This document shows, piece after piece, positions 56,112 through 64,000 of a stretch of 64,000 nucleotides of DNA. The position numbers and the translations under genes were made by a program. Under the pieces are notes generated by a model. The model had not been told where the DNA came from. It worked only from the letters and a program-made list of their open reading frames with translations, and searched no databases. This DNA is from Planctomycetota bacterium (GTDB lineage Bacteria; Planctomycetota; UBA1135; GCA-002686595), in NCBI GenBank assembly GCA_029259595.1, contig JAJDEW010000151.1, positions 1-64,000 on the forward strand, in the 5' to 3' direction. The stretch's first letter is position 1, and each line of letters begins with the position of its first letter.

Positions 56112-58693
56112 CGCGCGCGCCGGAAGCGGACGTGGACGGAGGTGAAGGTGTCGCTCGGAGCGCCGACCGGGAAGGCGATCTCGAGCCCCGCGGCGATGAG
56201 GTGCGCGCCCTGACAGGTGAAGCCGGCGGCCTGGACGGGAAGGCGCGTGGACGAACCCGACGGTCCCCACAGACGCCAGGCGATCGTGTTGCCGTCGTCC
56301 TCACCCAGCTCCTCGATACGCACGGAACGGCTCGCGGCGTCGCGCTCGGGCGCCTCGGGCGCGAACGCGAGCGTCGGCCCCGGCCACAGATCCAGCTCGA
56401 ACGTGACCGCCCGAAACCCGGCCTCGACCTCGGGGAAAACGGCCCGCACGGCCCCGCTCGCGAGCCTCTGCCGGTTCGGATCGACCTCGCGCGGTAAGGA
56501 GGGACGGTCCGTCGTTGCGCCGGGTGCGAGGACACGCATCGCCACGACGCGCGTGCCTGGGGCGAGGAGCGGCTCGCAACGCAGAGCGAGCCCGCTGTCC
56601 TCGGAGCACTCGACGTCGATGCGAACCGTTTCGCCTTCCTCCCGCAGCGTGCGCGTCGAAGTGAAGCGGTAGCGTCGTCCACCGATCTCGACGTCCCGAA
56701 CGTCGAGGCTTGGAGTATCCGGCGGATGGAACGGCCGCAGGGCGAAGCGACCGGCGGGAGCGTCGACGTCGAGCCCCAGCAGGCCGAACAGCGTCGACTC
56801 CACGATCGCCGACGACGAGAAGATCTGGTGGGGCACGCCGCGCTGTGGCAAGCGAAAGCGATCTCCGACCCAGTGCTCTTCCAGGAAGCCCGGGCCCTCG
56901 CGACCGACGAGGGCGAGCTGCCCACGCAAGAGTTGCAGGCCCGCGAGCGGGAGCCCGTGGCGAAAGCAGGCCAGCGTCACGAAGTTCGTCAGGTACGGAA
57001 AGACGCTACCGGTGTTGTAGTGCGCCGGGTCGTAGACTTCGGAATCGACCGCGAACATGCGCGCGCCCCAGTCCGCCGTCAGGTTCGGGCGATTGAGCGC
57101 ACGCGCGCTGGCGAGAGCCCGGACGGGCTCACCGACGCCGCGCGCAAGCGGGTAACCCAGGTAGGCCGTGAGATCGTCGCAGCGCCCGCCGTCGGTGAGT
57201 CGCGCAAAACCGTAGCGCCCGCAGTCGTCCGACCAAAAGGCTTCGAAGGCCTCGAGCGCACGGGCGTGGGCGGCCTGGAAGCGTCGCGCGTCATCGCCCT
57301 CGCCCAGAACCACGGCCAGCCCGCTCGCACTGCGCAGTGCGTCGGCGTAGGCACCCTGCAGGAAGACTTCGCCCTGGATCCGGTCGCTGAGCGGACCGGC
57401 TTCGACGGCGGCGATGCCCGCCCTCGTGTTCTGGAGCAGACCGTCGTCGGCACAGGTCGCGCACCATGCCAGCGCGCGGCGGACCGTCGGCCAGAGCTCG
57501 CGAGCGAAGTCCAGGTCACCGCTGACACGTACGGCGTGGACGAACGAGCAGACGAAGTCGGCGCTGTTCAGCCCCTTGTAATAGGCGTAGGGATACTCCT
57601 CGACCCAGCCGCACATCCGCGCGCTGAGCGTCAGCTCGTGCATCAGCTTGCCGTCCGCGCGCTGATGCGAGGCGGCAAAGCGGAGTGCTTCGAAGGCATC
57701 CGCGCGGTCGCCGGTGGCGACGAGCGCGCGTGCGGCCGTCAACGCGTCGCCGTCGAAGAACCAGGCATAGCCCGGACGCTCTCCGCCCGCGCTTTCGCCG
57801 ATGCCCGCGACGAGTCCGCGGCCGAGCCCGTCGACCTCGATCCAGGCGCGCCGCAGGGCCACCTGCGACCAGCGAAAGGCGGCGTCGGCAATGGGCTCAG
57901 TCGTCAGCTCGGCGGTGCGCTCCAGCCAAGCCGCCCAGTCCGCGCGAACGACGGCAAGCTCGTGCTCCCAGGCTTCCGCCAGCCGCGACCACAGCACGCT
58001 CGCCGCCGCGACGACGTCGCGCGCTCGCGCGAGGCCGACGGCCGACTGCCCGAGTCCGAGGCGTGCCTGCTCCGTGAGCGGCTCCGGTTCGCGCTCGGCC
58101 CCGGCGACGATAAAGACGCGCGTCTCGCCGGGTTCGAGGTTGATCGCGGTCGTCACCGCGCTGCGCGGCAACGCGTGGTCGTCCCCGTCCCAGGTCATGT
58201 CCGCGCCGGGCGAGCCCAGCACCGCCGCGAAGCGACCGAGCTCCTCCGTCAGGATCAAGGCCCCGGCCGTGGCGCCCCCGGCCGGGGCGTGGGCCGCGAT
58301 CTGCCCGCCGAGCCCCGCCGGCCACAGCGGCCGAACGTCCGCCCGCAGACGCAGGCGCACACCGAGCGACTCGGTACCCTCCAGCGCGAAGCACAGCACC
58401 AGACCGCGCTCCTTCCGGCAGGCGAAGCCGCGCACCGTCAGACGAAAACCAGGCCCGCACAAGACCCGCTCGAGCTCGGCCATGTCGACTCTCGTGCGAT
58501 CGTCTTCGACGTCGCGATCGAGGGTGTAGCCGAAGTCGTGGAAGAGCTTCAGCGGCCACATCCAGCACTCCAGCGCATCGAGCTCGCGCCCGAAGAGCGC
58601 GATGCGTTCGCCTTGGATCTCGACGAAACCCGCCGCTGCCGAGGAACGTTCCTGACGAGGTGCTTTCCGGTTCGCGTTCGCTACGATGCCCAC
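56108..58693 (-). CDS. Amylo-alpha-1,6-glucosidase-type (alpha/alpha)6-barrel glycosidase
   Basis: The 861 aa protein has a beta-rich N-terminal half and an (alpha/alpha)6-barrel like the C-terminal part of glycogen-debranching enzymes. Relevant stretches are 'YAWFFDGDALTAARALVATGD', 'QRADGKLMHELTLSA', 'YYKGLNSADFVCSFVHAVRVSGDLDFARELWPTVRRAL' and 'PAHYNTGSVFPYLTNFVTLA'. A beta-sandwich follows ('GRFALRPFHPPDTPSLDVRDVEIGGRRYRF'). It probably hydrolyses alpha-1,6 branches or related oligosaccharides. Catalytic acids cannot be assigned by eye with confidence. The start is uncertain: GTG 58693 was chosen because it leaves a 62-nt divergent promoter gap to the transporter and upstream residues look noncoding. 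It is coupled to the GH31 gene. Confidence 0.75.
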   Translation of the reverse strand: MGIVANANRKAPRQERSSAAAGFVEIQGERIALFGRELDALECWMWPLKLFHDFGYTLDRDVEDDRTRVDMAELERVLCGPGFRLTVRGFACRKERGLVLCFALEGTESLGVRLRLRADVRPLWPAGLGGQIAAHAPAGGATAGALILTEELGRFAAVLGSPGADMTWDGDDHALPRSAVTTAINLEPGETRVFIVAGAEREPEPLTEQARLGLGQSAVGLARARDVVAAASVLWSRLAEAWEHELAVVRADWAAWLERTAELTTEPIADAAFRWSQVALRRAWIEVDGLGRGLVAGIGESAGGERPGYAWFFDGDALTAARALVATGDRADAFEALRFAASHQRADGKLMHELTLSARMCGWVEEYPYAYYKGLNSADFVCSFVHAVRVSGDLDFARELWPTVRRALAWCATCADDGLLQNTRAGIAAVEAGPLSDRIQGEVFLQGAYADALRSASGLAVVLGEGDDARRFQAAHARALEAFEAFWSDDCGRYGFARLTDGGRCDDLTAYLGYPLARGVGEPVRALASARALNRPNLTADWGARMFAVDSEVYDPAHYNTGSVFPYLTNFVTLACFRHGLPLAGLQLLRGQLALVGREGPGFLEEHWVGDRFRLPQRGVPHQIFSSSAIVESTLFGLLGLDVDAPAGRFALRPFHPPDTPSLDVRDVEIGGRRYRFTSTRTLREEGETVRIDVECSEDSGLALRCEPLLAPGTRVVAMRVLAPGATTDRPSLPREVDPNRQRLASGAVRAVFPEVEAGFRAVTFELDLWPGPTLAFAPEAPERDAASRSVRIEELGEDDGNTIAWRLWGPSGSSTRLPVQAAGFTCQGAHLIAAGLEIAFPVGAPSDTFTSVHVRFRRAR

Positions 58694-58755
58694 TGCGAGC
58701 AAGGTAGCGCGCCACCGCGTCCGACGGTACGCCCCGCGCGCGAAAGTCGCGACCG

Positions 58756-61011
58756 ATGAGCGCCCTCTTCCTCCCCCTCGTCCTTTCCACGGCGTGCACG
58801 GTCGACGAGCGGACGCTGGTCGTGATGGCGGAAGAGGAACAGCTCGACTCCTGGATCGTGCTCGAGGACCTCGCACGCGAGTTCGAGGCCGAGCACCCGG
58901 GCGTCCACGTGCGCTTGCTGCCCCTGGGTGGAGCGGCGGGCGCGCAGGACAAGGGCAAGTTCATGCTCGCCGGCGACTTGCAACTCGATCTGTTGCGCAT
59001 CGACATCACGGAGCTCGCCGCCTACGTCGGAGAGGGTGCGCTGCTCGACCTCTCGCCCTGCTTCGAGGCCGATCCGACCTGGGATCCGCAGGACTACTTT
59101 CCGAGCGTCCTCGCCGCGTTGCGCGCTCCGGACGGGCGCCTCTACGGCCTCCCGTCGACCTTCACGCCGTACGTGATGTACGTGAACCGCGACCTCCTGC
59201 ACGAGCGCGGGCTCGAGTTCCCGACCCCGGATTGGACCTGGGACGACTTTCTTCGCGCCGCTCGCTCCGCGACGCGTGCCGCGGACGGAAACGGTCGGCC
59301 CGCGACGGTCGGGATCTCGCTCACGCAGTGGCTCCAGGCGGTCGCCCCGTGGATCTGGCAGAACGGAGCGCGACTGCTCGACGACGAAGGCCGCGCGGCG
59401 ATGCACGAACCCGCGTTCGTCGAGGCGCTGGAGTTCCTGCACGGCCTCTTGCACGAGGAGCGTGTCGCCTCCTTCGATGCCAGCTTCCAGAACCAGCTGT
59501 CCCAGGGGCTCTTCCAGGCCGGGCGCGCGGCTTTCTACGGGCCCGTCGGCTACTGGGAGACCTACCGCTTCCGCCACATCGAGGACTTCGCCTGGGACGT
59601 CGTGCCCCTGCCGCGCGGGGAGCGGTCCGCGACGGCCATCGCGATGACGGTCTACGTCGTACCGCGTACGTCGGCCGAGCCCGAGCTGGCCTATCGCTTC
59701 CTGCGGCGCATGGCGGGCGAGCGCTACCAGCGCACGTTGGCCCGGATCGGCAACGGCGTGCCCGGCTTGATCGCCGCGGCGCGCTCCGCTGACTTCCTGA
59801 AGCCGGACGTCGCCCCGGCCAGTGAGCACGTCTTCCTGGACGTCATCCCCGAGGCGCGCTTCCTGCCCCCGCTTTCGAACTGGCGAGCGATCGAGACGCT
59901 GTGCCAGGCCGAGCTCGAGGGCATCCTCCTGGTCGAGGACTTCGACGTCGCGGCGGCCTGCGAGCGCATGCGCGCGAAGACGCAGCGCTTCCTCGACCGC
60001 GAAGCGCGGCGCCGTTCGCTGCCGCGCATGGCACCGTGGGCCGTGCCCGGAACGCTGGCGCTCGGTCTGGGCGTGCTGGTCGCCATCGGCCTCTTCCGTC
60101 GCGGCCGGCGCCCCGTCGCATGGCGTGCGCGCGAGGAGCGACAGGCGTACGTCCTCTTGCTGCCGTGGGGCTTGGGGTTCCTGCTCTTTCTCGTAGGTCC
60201 GGCCCTGGTCTCGCTCGTCCTTGCGTGCTCGGAATGGACGCCGTTGCGCCCTTTCGCGGACAAGCGCTGGGTCGCGCTCGAGAACGTGACACGCCTCTTC
60301 AGCGACGCGACCTTCGCGACGTCCTTGAAGGCGACGGCGGTGTACGCGCTCGTAGCTGTTCCGCTCGGGCTCGCCCTGGCCTTGGCGCTGGCGCTGCTCC
60401 TGCGCCGGGCGACCTTCGGCGTCGGCGCCGTGCGCACGCTCGCCTATCTGCCCGCCATCGTGTCTCCGGTCATTATCGGCGCCTTGTGGCGCGTGCTCCT
60501 TCGAGCCGACGACGGCCTCGTCAACGCCGGGCTGGAAGCGGTGGGCCTCACGGGTCCGGCCTGGCTGCGTGATCCGGACTGGGTCGTGCCGGCTTTCGTC
60601 TTGATGAGCCTCTGGAGCGTCGGCGCGCAGATGCTCGTGTTCCTCGGGGCGCTGCAGGCCGTGGATCCCGCGCTCGAGGAGGCCGCCCGGATCGACGGCG
60701 CCGGAACCTGGCGACGCTTCCGGCACGTGCTCCTCCCGGCGCTGACGCCGGTGGTGCTCTTCAACCTGCTCACGGGCTCGATCAACGCCTTCCAGATCTT
60801 CGCTCAGCCCTACGTCATGACGGGCGGCGGCCCGGGCGACGCATCGCGCTTTCTGATCCTCTACCTGTACCAGACCGGTTTCCGCCACCTGGACGTCGGC
60901 TACGCCTCCGCCATCGCGTGGGTGGTCTTCGCCCTGCTGGCGCTCTTGTGTCTCGTGCTGCTGCGTTGGTCGCGGCGCTGGGTCTGGTACGCCGCGGAGA
61001 CGCCTTCGTGA
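58756..61011 (+). CDS. Sugar ABC transporter: substrate-binding protein fused to MalF-type permease
   Basis: The 751 aa protein joins two components that are normally separate. Residues about 15-415 are a family 1 extracellular solute-binding protein ('LVVMAEEEQLDSWIVLEDLAREFEAEHPG', 'GRLYGLPSTFTPYVMYVNRDLL', 'AAFYGPVGYWETYRF'). A membrane helix follows ('APWAVPGTLALGLGVLVAIGLF', about 428-449), then a CUT1 permease with about six helices from 468 onward and the EAA loop 'EEAARIDGAGTWRRFRHVLLPAL' near 641-663. The short N-terminus 'LPLVLSTACTVD' may be a lipoprotein or export signal. The frame is uninterrupted. The stop overlaps the second permease (GTGA). The likely substrate is an alpha-glucan oligosaccharide, inferred from the divergent glycosidases. 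Confidence 0.88.
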   Translation: MSALFLPLVLSTACTVDERTLVVMAEEEQLDSWIVLEDLAREFEAEHPGVHVRLLPLGGAAGAQDKGKFMLAGDLQLDLLRIDITELAAYVGEGALLDLSPCFEADPTWDPQDYFPSVLAALRAPDGRLYGLPSTFTPYVMYVNRDLLHERGLEFPTPDWTWDDFLRAARSATRAADGNGRPATVGISLTQWLQAVAPWIWQNGARLLDDEGRAAMHEPAFVEALEFLHGLLHEERVASFDASFQNQLSQGLFQAGRAAFYGPVGYWETYRFRHIEDFAWDVVPLPRGERSATAIAMTVYVVPRTSAEPELAYRFLRRMAGERYQRTLARIGNGVPGLIAAARSADFLKPDVAPASEHVFLDVIPEARFLPPLSNWRAIETLCQAELEGILLVEDFDVAAACERMRAKTQRFLDREARRRSLPRMAPWAVPGTLALGLGVLVAIGLFRRGRRPVAWRAREERQAYVLLLPWGLGFLLFLVGPALVSLVLACSEWTPLRPFADKRWVALENVTRLFSDATFATSLKATAVYALVAVPLGLALALALALLLRRATFGVGAVRTLAYLPAIVSPVIIGALWRVLLRADDGLVNAGLEAVGLTGPAWLRDPDWVVPAFVLMSLWSVGAQMLVFLGALQAVDPALEEAARIDGAGTWRRFRHVLLPALTPVVLFNLLTGSINAFQIFAQPYVMTGGGPGDASRFLILYLYQTGFRHLDVGYASAIAWVVFALLALLCLVLLRWSRRWVWYAAETPS

Positions 61012-61826
61012 GGCGCGCCACGCACTACGTCCTGCTCGGGATGACGGCCGTCGTCTTCGGCTTTCCGCTCGTCTTCCTGCTGCTCACGGCGCTCCGGCCG
61101 GAAGGACAAGGGCTTCGCGGTGGACTCCTCGAGTTGCCGACCGAGCCCGCCTTCGAGAACTGGGCGCGAGCGCTCGAGCAGATGGGCGACTTCCCCCTGC
61201 TGCTCTGGAACACGACGGTGATCACGGTGCTGTCGATCGCCGGTCAGCTCTTCACGTGCTCGCTCGCGGGCTACGCCTTCGCGCGCCTGCGCTTTCGTGG
61301 GCGCGACACGCTCTTCCTGTGCGTCCTGGCGACCATGCTCCTGCCCGACCAGGTCACGGCGATCCCGAAGTTCCTGCTCTTTCGTCAGCTCGGCCTCGTG
61401 GACACCTTCTATCCCCTCGTGCTCCCGACCGTGCTGGGCGGCGCCCCGTTCTTCATCTTCCTGTTCCGCCAGTACTTCCTGTCCTTGCCCGAAGAGCTCT
61501 CCGAAGCCGCGCGCATCGATGGGTGCACGCCCTTCCAAGCCTGGTGGCGGATCTTCCTTCCGCTGGCGCGCCCGATGCTGGCCACGGTCGCGATCTTCAC
61601 CTTCCTCGCGACGTGGAACGACTTCTGGGCGCCCTTGATCTACATCCTGTCTCCCGAGAAGCGCACGTTGACCCTGGCGCTGGCGGGTTTCAACCGGACG
61701 TACAACACCGCCGTCGAACACATGATGGCGGCCTCGAGCATCGTCCTGTTTCCCTGCGTTCTGATCTACTTCCTCGCGCAGAAGGTCTTCCTCCGCGGTA
61801 TCCGCGTGGCGGCCTCGAAGCACTGA
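61008..61826 (+). CDS. Sugar ABC transporter permease (MalG type)
   Basis: The 272 aa protein starts at GTG 61008 inside the preceding stop. It has six hydrophobic segments, beginning 'YVLLGMTAVVFGFPLVFLLL', and the EAA motif 'EELSEAARIDGCTPFQAWWRIFLPLA' near residues 160-186 that contacts the ATPase. 'LAGYAFARLRFRGRD' and 'TWNDFWAPLIYI' are typical of carbohydrate CUT1 inner-membrane subunits. It pairs with the permease half of the fusion protein. The ATPase gene follows 10 nt later, completing an importer. Confidence 0.93.
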   Translation: MRRATHYVLLGMTAVVFGFPLVFLLLTALRPEGQGLRGGLLELPTEPAFENWARALEQMGDFPLLLWNTTVITVLSIAGQLFTCSLAGYAFARLRFRGRDTLFLCVLATMLLPDQVTAIPKFLLFRQLGLVDTFYPLVLPTVLGGAPFFIFLFRQYFLSLPEELSEAARIDGCTPFQAWWRIFLPLARPMLATVAIFTFLATWNDFWAPLIYILSPEKRTLTLALAGFNRTYNTAVEHMMAASSIVLFPCVLIYFLAQKVFLRGIRVAASKH

Positions 61827-61836
61827 GCAAGACGCC

Positions 61837-62889
<1,053 letters not shown>

Positions 62890-62891
62890 AC

Positions 62892-62943
62892 TGTCAACAG
62901 GTTTTCCACAATCTGGCCGCGTGGCCTGTGGAATGCGTGGGGA
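62892..62943. other. DnaA-box-like sequences
   Basis: Just after the ATPase gene lie TGTCAACAG (62892-62900), TTTTCCACA (62902-62910, one mismatch from the TTATCCACA DnaA box) and a CCTGTGGAA (62935-62943). The group resembles origin-type repeats but is small, and no dnaA, dnaN or gyrB is nearby. Confidence 0.2.
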
Positions 62944-63132
62944 AGCGGCGAATCCGCGGCCGCGGACCCCGACATAGCCTCCGAATCGCTCCCCCCGAAT
63001 TCGACTTCCTCCGTATCATGTCGAGCGTCCAAGGAGGAATGGACAGGCCGAAAGGTCGACCTCGGTGCCTGGGGTCGTGGCCTGTACCGGACCATCCGTC
63101 GCTCACAGCACATCACTCCGACACCTTTCGAC

Positions 63133-63348
63133 ATGGCGACAACGCGCACACTGGGAACCGTCAAGTGGTTCAACGAGGCCAAGGGATTTGGATTCATCAC
63201 GCCGGAGGGGGGGAATCAGGACTGCTTCGTCCACTACACCTCCATCGCTGGTGAAGGCTTCAAGACCCTGGGCGAAGGCGATCGGGTCGAGTTCGACCTC
63301 ATCGAGGGCAAGAAGGGCGCGGCCGCCGAGAACGTCGTTCGCCTCTGA
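63133..63348 (+). CDS. Cold-shock domain protein (CspA family)
   Basis: The 71 aa protein is a single cold-shock OB fold with RNP1 '[10 protein letters not shown]' and RNP2 'DCFVHYTSI', preceded by the family start 'GTVKWFNEA'. It binds single-stranded RNA/DNA and acts as an RNA chaperone. Length is standard. No Shine-Dalgarno stands directly before the ATG; a strong AAGGAGGA occurs about 95 nt upstream (63031-63038) without a plausible gene of its own. A GC-rich hairpin 22 nt past the stop probably terminates the transcript. Confidence 0.95.
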   Translation: MATTRTLGTVKWFNEAKGFGFITPEGGNQDCFVHYTSIAGEGFKTLGEGDRVEFDLIEGKKGAAAENVVRL

Positions 63349-63370
63349 GTTCATCACCCCTGCACCGCTT

Positions 63371-63406
63371 GCCGGGCCGGTCCTCTTTCGTGGGGGTCGG
63401 CCCGGC
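63371..63406 (+). terminator. Hairpin after the cold-shock gene
   Basis: A perfect 9-bp stem GCCGGGCCG/CGGCCCGGC with an 18-nt loop containing TCTTTCG is followed by TTCGTG. There is no real U-tract, but position and stability fit a terminator. Confidence 0.55.
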
Positions 63407-63605
63407 TTCGTGAGCGCACCGCCATTCCTTCGTGCAACGCGCCCTGGGGGTGCGTTGCCCTCCGGTCGGAAGAACCTTCCGCCACCCTCGCGTTAGCTTT
63501 CCGCGAAAGCGGTCAGGTCCCCTTCACCGTCGTATGGGCCCGCGACGAGTAGAGGGGCCAATCGGACGCGCGAGTGCTCCGATCGGGGGAAAGCGAGGAG
63601 ATACG

Positions 63606-64000
63606 ATGGGCAAGGGATGGAAGGGGTCCGTCGACAGACGGACTGCATTGGGCCTCGGCGTCGCCGGCATGGCCCTGGGGGGAGCGCGTAGCTTCGCCCA
63701 GGATCTCGCCGACTCCGAACGCATCGCCGTTGGGCCGCGCTCGAACAAGCGCGTGCTCTTCATCTTCCTGAAGGGCGGCAACGACGGGATCAACTCGGTC
63801 CTGCCGATGGGCGATCGCGACTATGCGCGGCTGCGCCCGGGGTTGGCCATCCCCTCTTCCGCCGCGCTCGATCTCGGAAACGGCTGGGCGGCGAATCACC
63901 CGGCGCTCCGGGCGCTGATGGAGGTGCACGAGGCCGGAGAACTCGCGTCCATCCACCGCGTCGGGCACTCCGAGGTCGCGACGAGCCACGCGCGTGCGCG
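63606..64000 (+). CDS. DUF1501 family exported protein (5' part, cut by window end)
   Basis: Translation from ATG 63606, preceded by GAGGAG 6 nt upstream, gives at least 131 residues. It begins 'MGKGWKGSVDRRTALGLG', a Tat-like N-terminus with an RR-containing 'DRRTALGLGVAGMALGGA' segment. It continues 'KRVLFIFLKGGNDGINSVLPMGD', 'RLRPGLAIP' and 'HPALRALMEVHEAGELASIHRVGHSE'. This order is the DUF1501 pattern common in Planctomycetota, where it often pairs with a DUF1800 gene. Function is unknown; the fold is sulfatase/phosphatase-like by family knowledge. The frame is open to the window edge. Confidence 0.85.
   Translation, partial: MGKGWKGSVDRRTALGLGVAGMALGGARSFAQDLADSERIAVGPRSNKRVLFIFLKGGNDGINSVLPMGDRDYARLRPGLAIPSSAALDLGNGWAANHPALRALMEVHEAGELASIHRVGHSEVATSHARA

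Noticed and set aside
63018..63254. Plus-strand frame near a strong AAGGAGGA upstream of the cold-shock gene
   Set aside because: The AAGGAGGA touches its ATG with no spacing, the frame overlaps the cold-shock coding region out of frame, and the peptide looks random.

Overview
The window is high-GC bacterial DNA with densely packed genes, many coupled by 1-4 nt ATGA, GTGA or TTGA overlaps. No rRNA, tRNA, CRISPR array, insertion sequence or phage gene was found. KDO synthesis (KdsA), a secretin with a GspK-like pseudopilin, lipoboxes and large exported lipoproteins point to a diderm. The mix of giant carboxypeptidase-regulatory-like proteins, 'SVWVVD..AGPG.DF' beta-helix proteins, a SUMF1-fold protein and a DUF1501 protein suggests a Planctomycetota member of the Poly30/Pla133 type. 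That assignment is inference from memory, not a search.

Layout. 0.5-6.2 kb (minus): a propionyl-CoA to succinyl-CoA operon (methylmalonyl-CoA mutase large subunit, epimerase, carboxyltransferase, biotin carboxylase, biotin carrier). 6.5-17.0 kb (plus): three tandem ~1,130-1,150 aa membrane-anchored paralogs built from carboxypeptidase-regulatory-like repeats. 17.0-25.8 kb: RluA-type pseudouridine synthase, a SUMF1-fold protein without catalytic cysteines, ValS, a sugar-nucleotide reductase-like SDR, a diacylglycerol-kinase-like lipid kinase and KdsA.

25.9-26.8 kb: a gene-free kilobase with a clear GEMM-I cyclic-dinucleotide riboswitch at its 5' end. It is followed by ~700 nt of hairpin-rich, apparently noncoding sequence and a bidirectional terminator shared with a convergent FliA/WhiG-type sigma factor gene. 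This is the most unusual part of the window. 26.8-32.3 kb (minus): the sigma factor, then purA-uppS-cdsA-phoH-ybeY as one operon. 32.5-37.1 kb (minus): secretin, GspK-like pseudopilin and a translationally coupled hydantoinase-B-type gene. 37.3-40.8 kb: a small exported protein and the classic rpsO-pnp pair.

41.1-52.9 kb: an exported and surface-protein region with a small lipoprotein, two beta-helix paralogs, a large Ig-like lipoprotein, two coupled TPR proteins and a DUF6687-like protein. 53.1-62.9 kb: a methyltransferase, then a divergent alpha-glucan locus. In it, a GH31 alpha-glucosidase and a debranching-type glucosidase (minus) face a CUT1 ABC transporter (plus) whose substrate-binding protein is fused to the first permease; no signal peptide was seen on the enzymes, so oligosaccharides are probably imported and then hydrolysed in the cytoplasm. 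63.1-64.0 kb: a cold-shock protein and the 5' part of a DUF1501 gene cut by the window edge.
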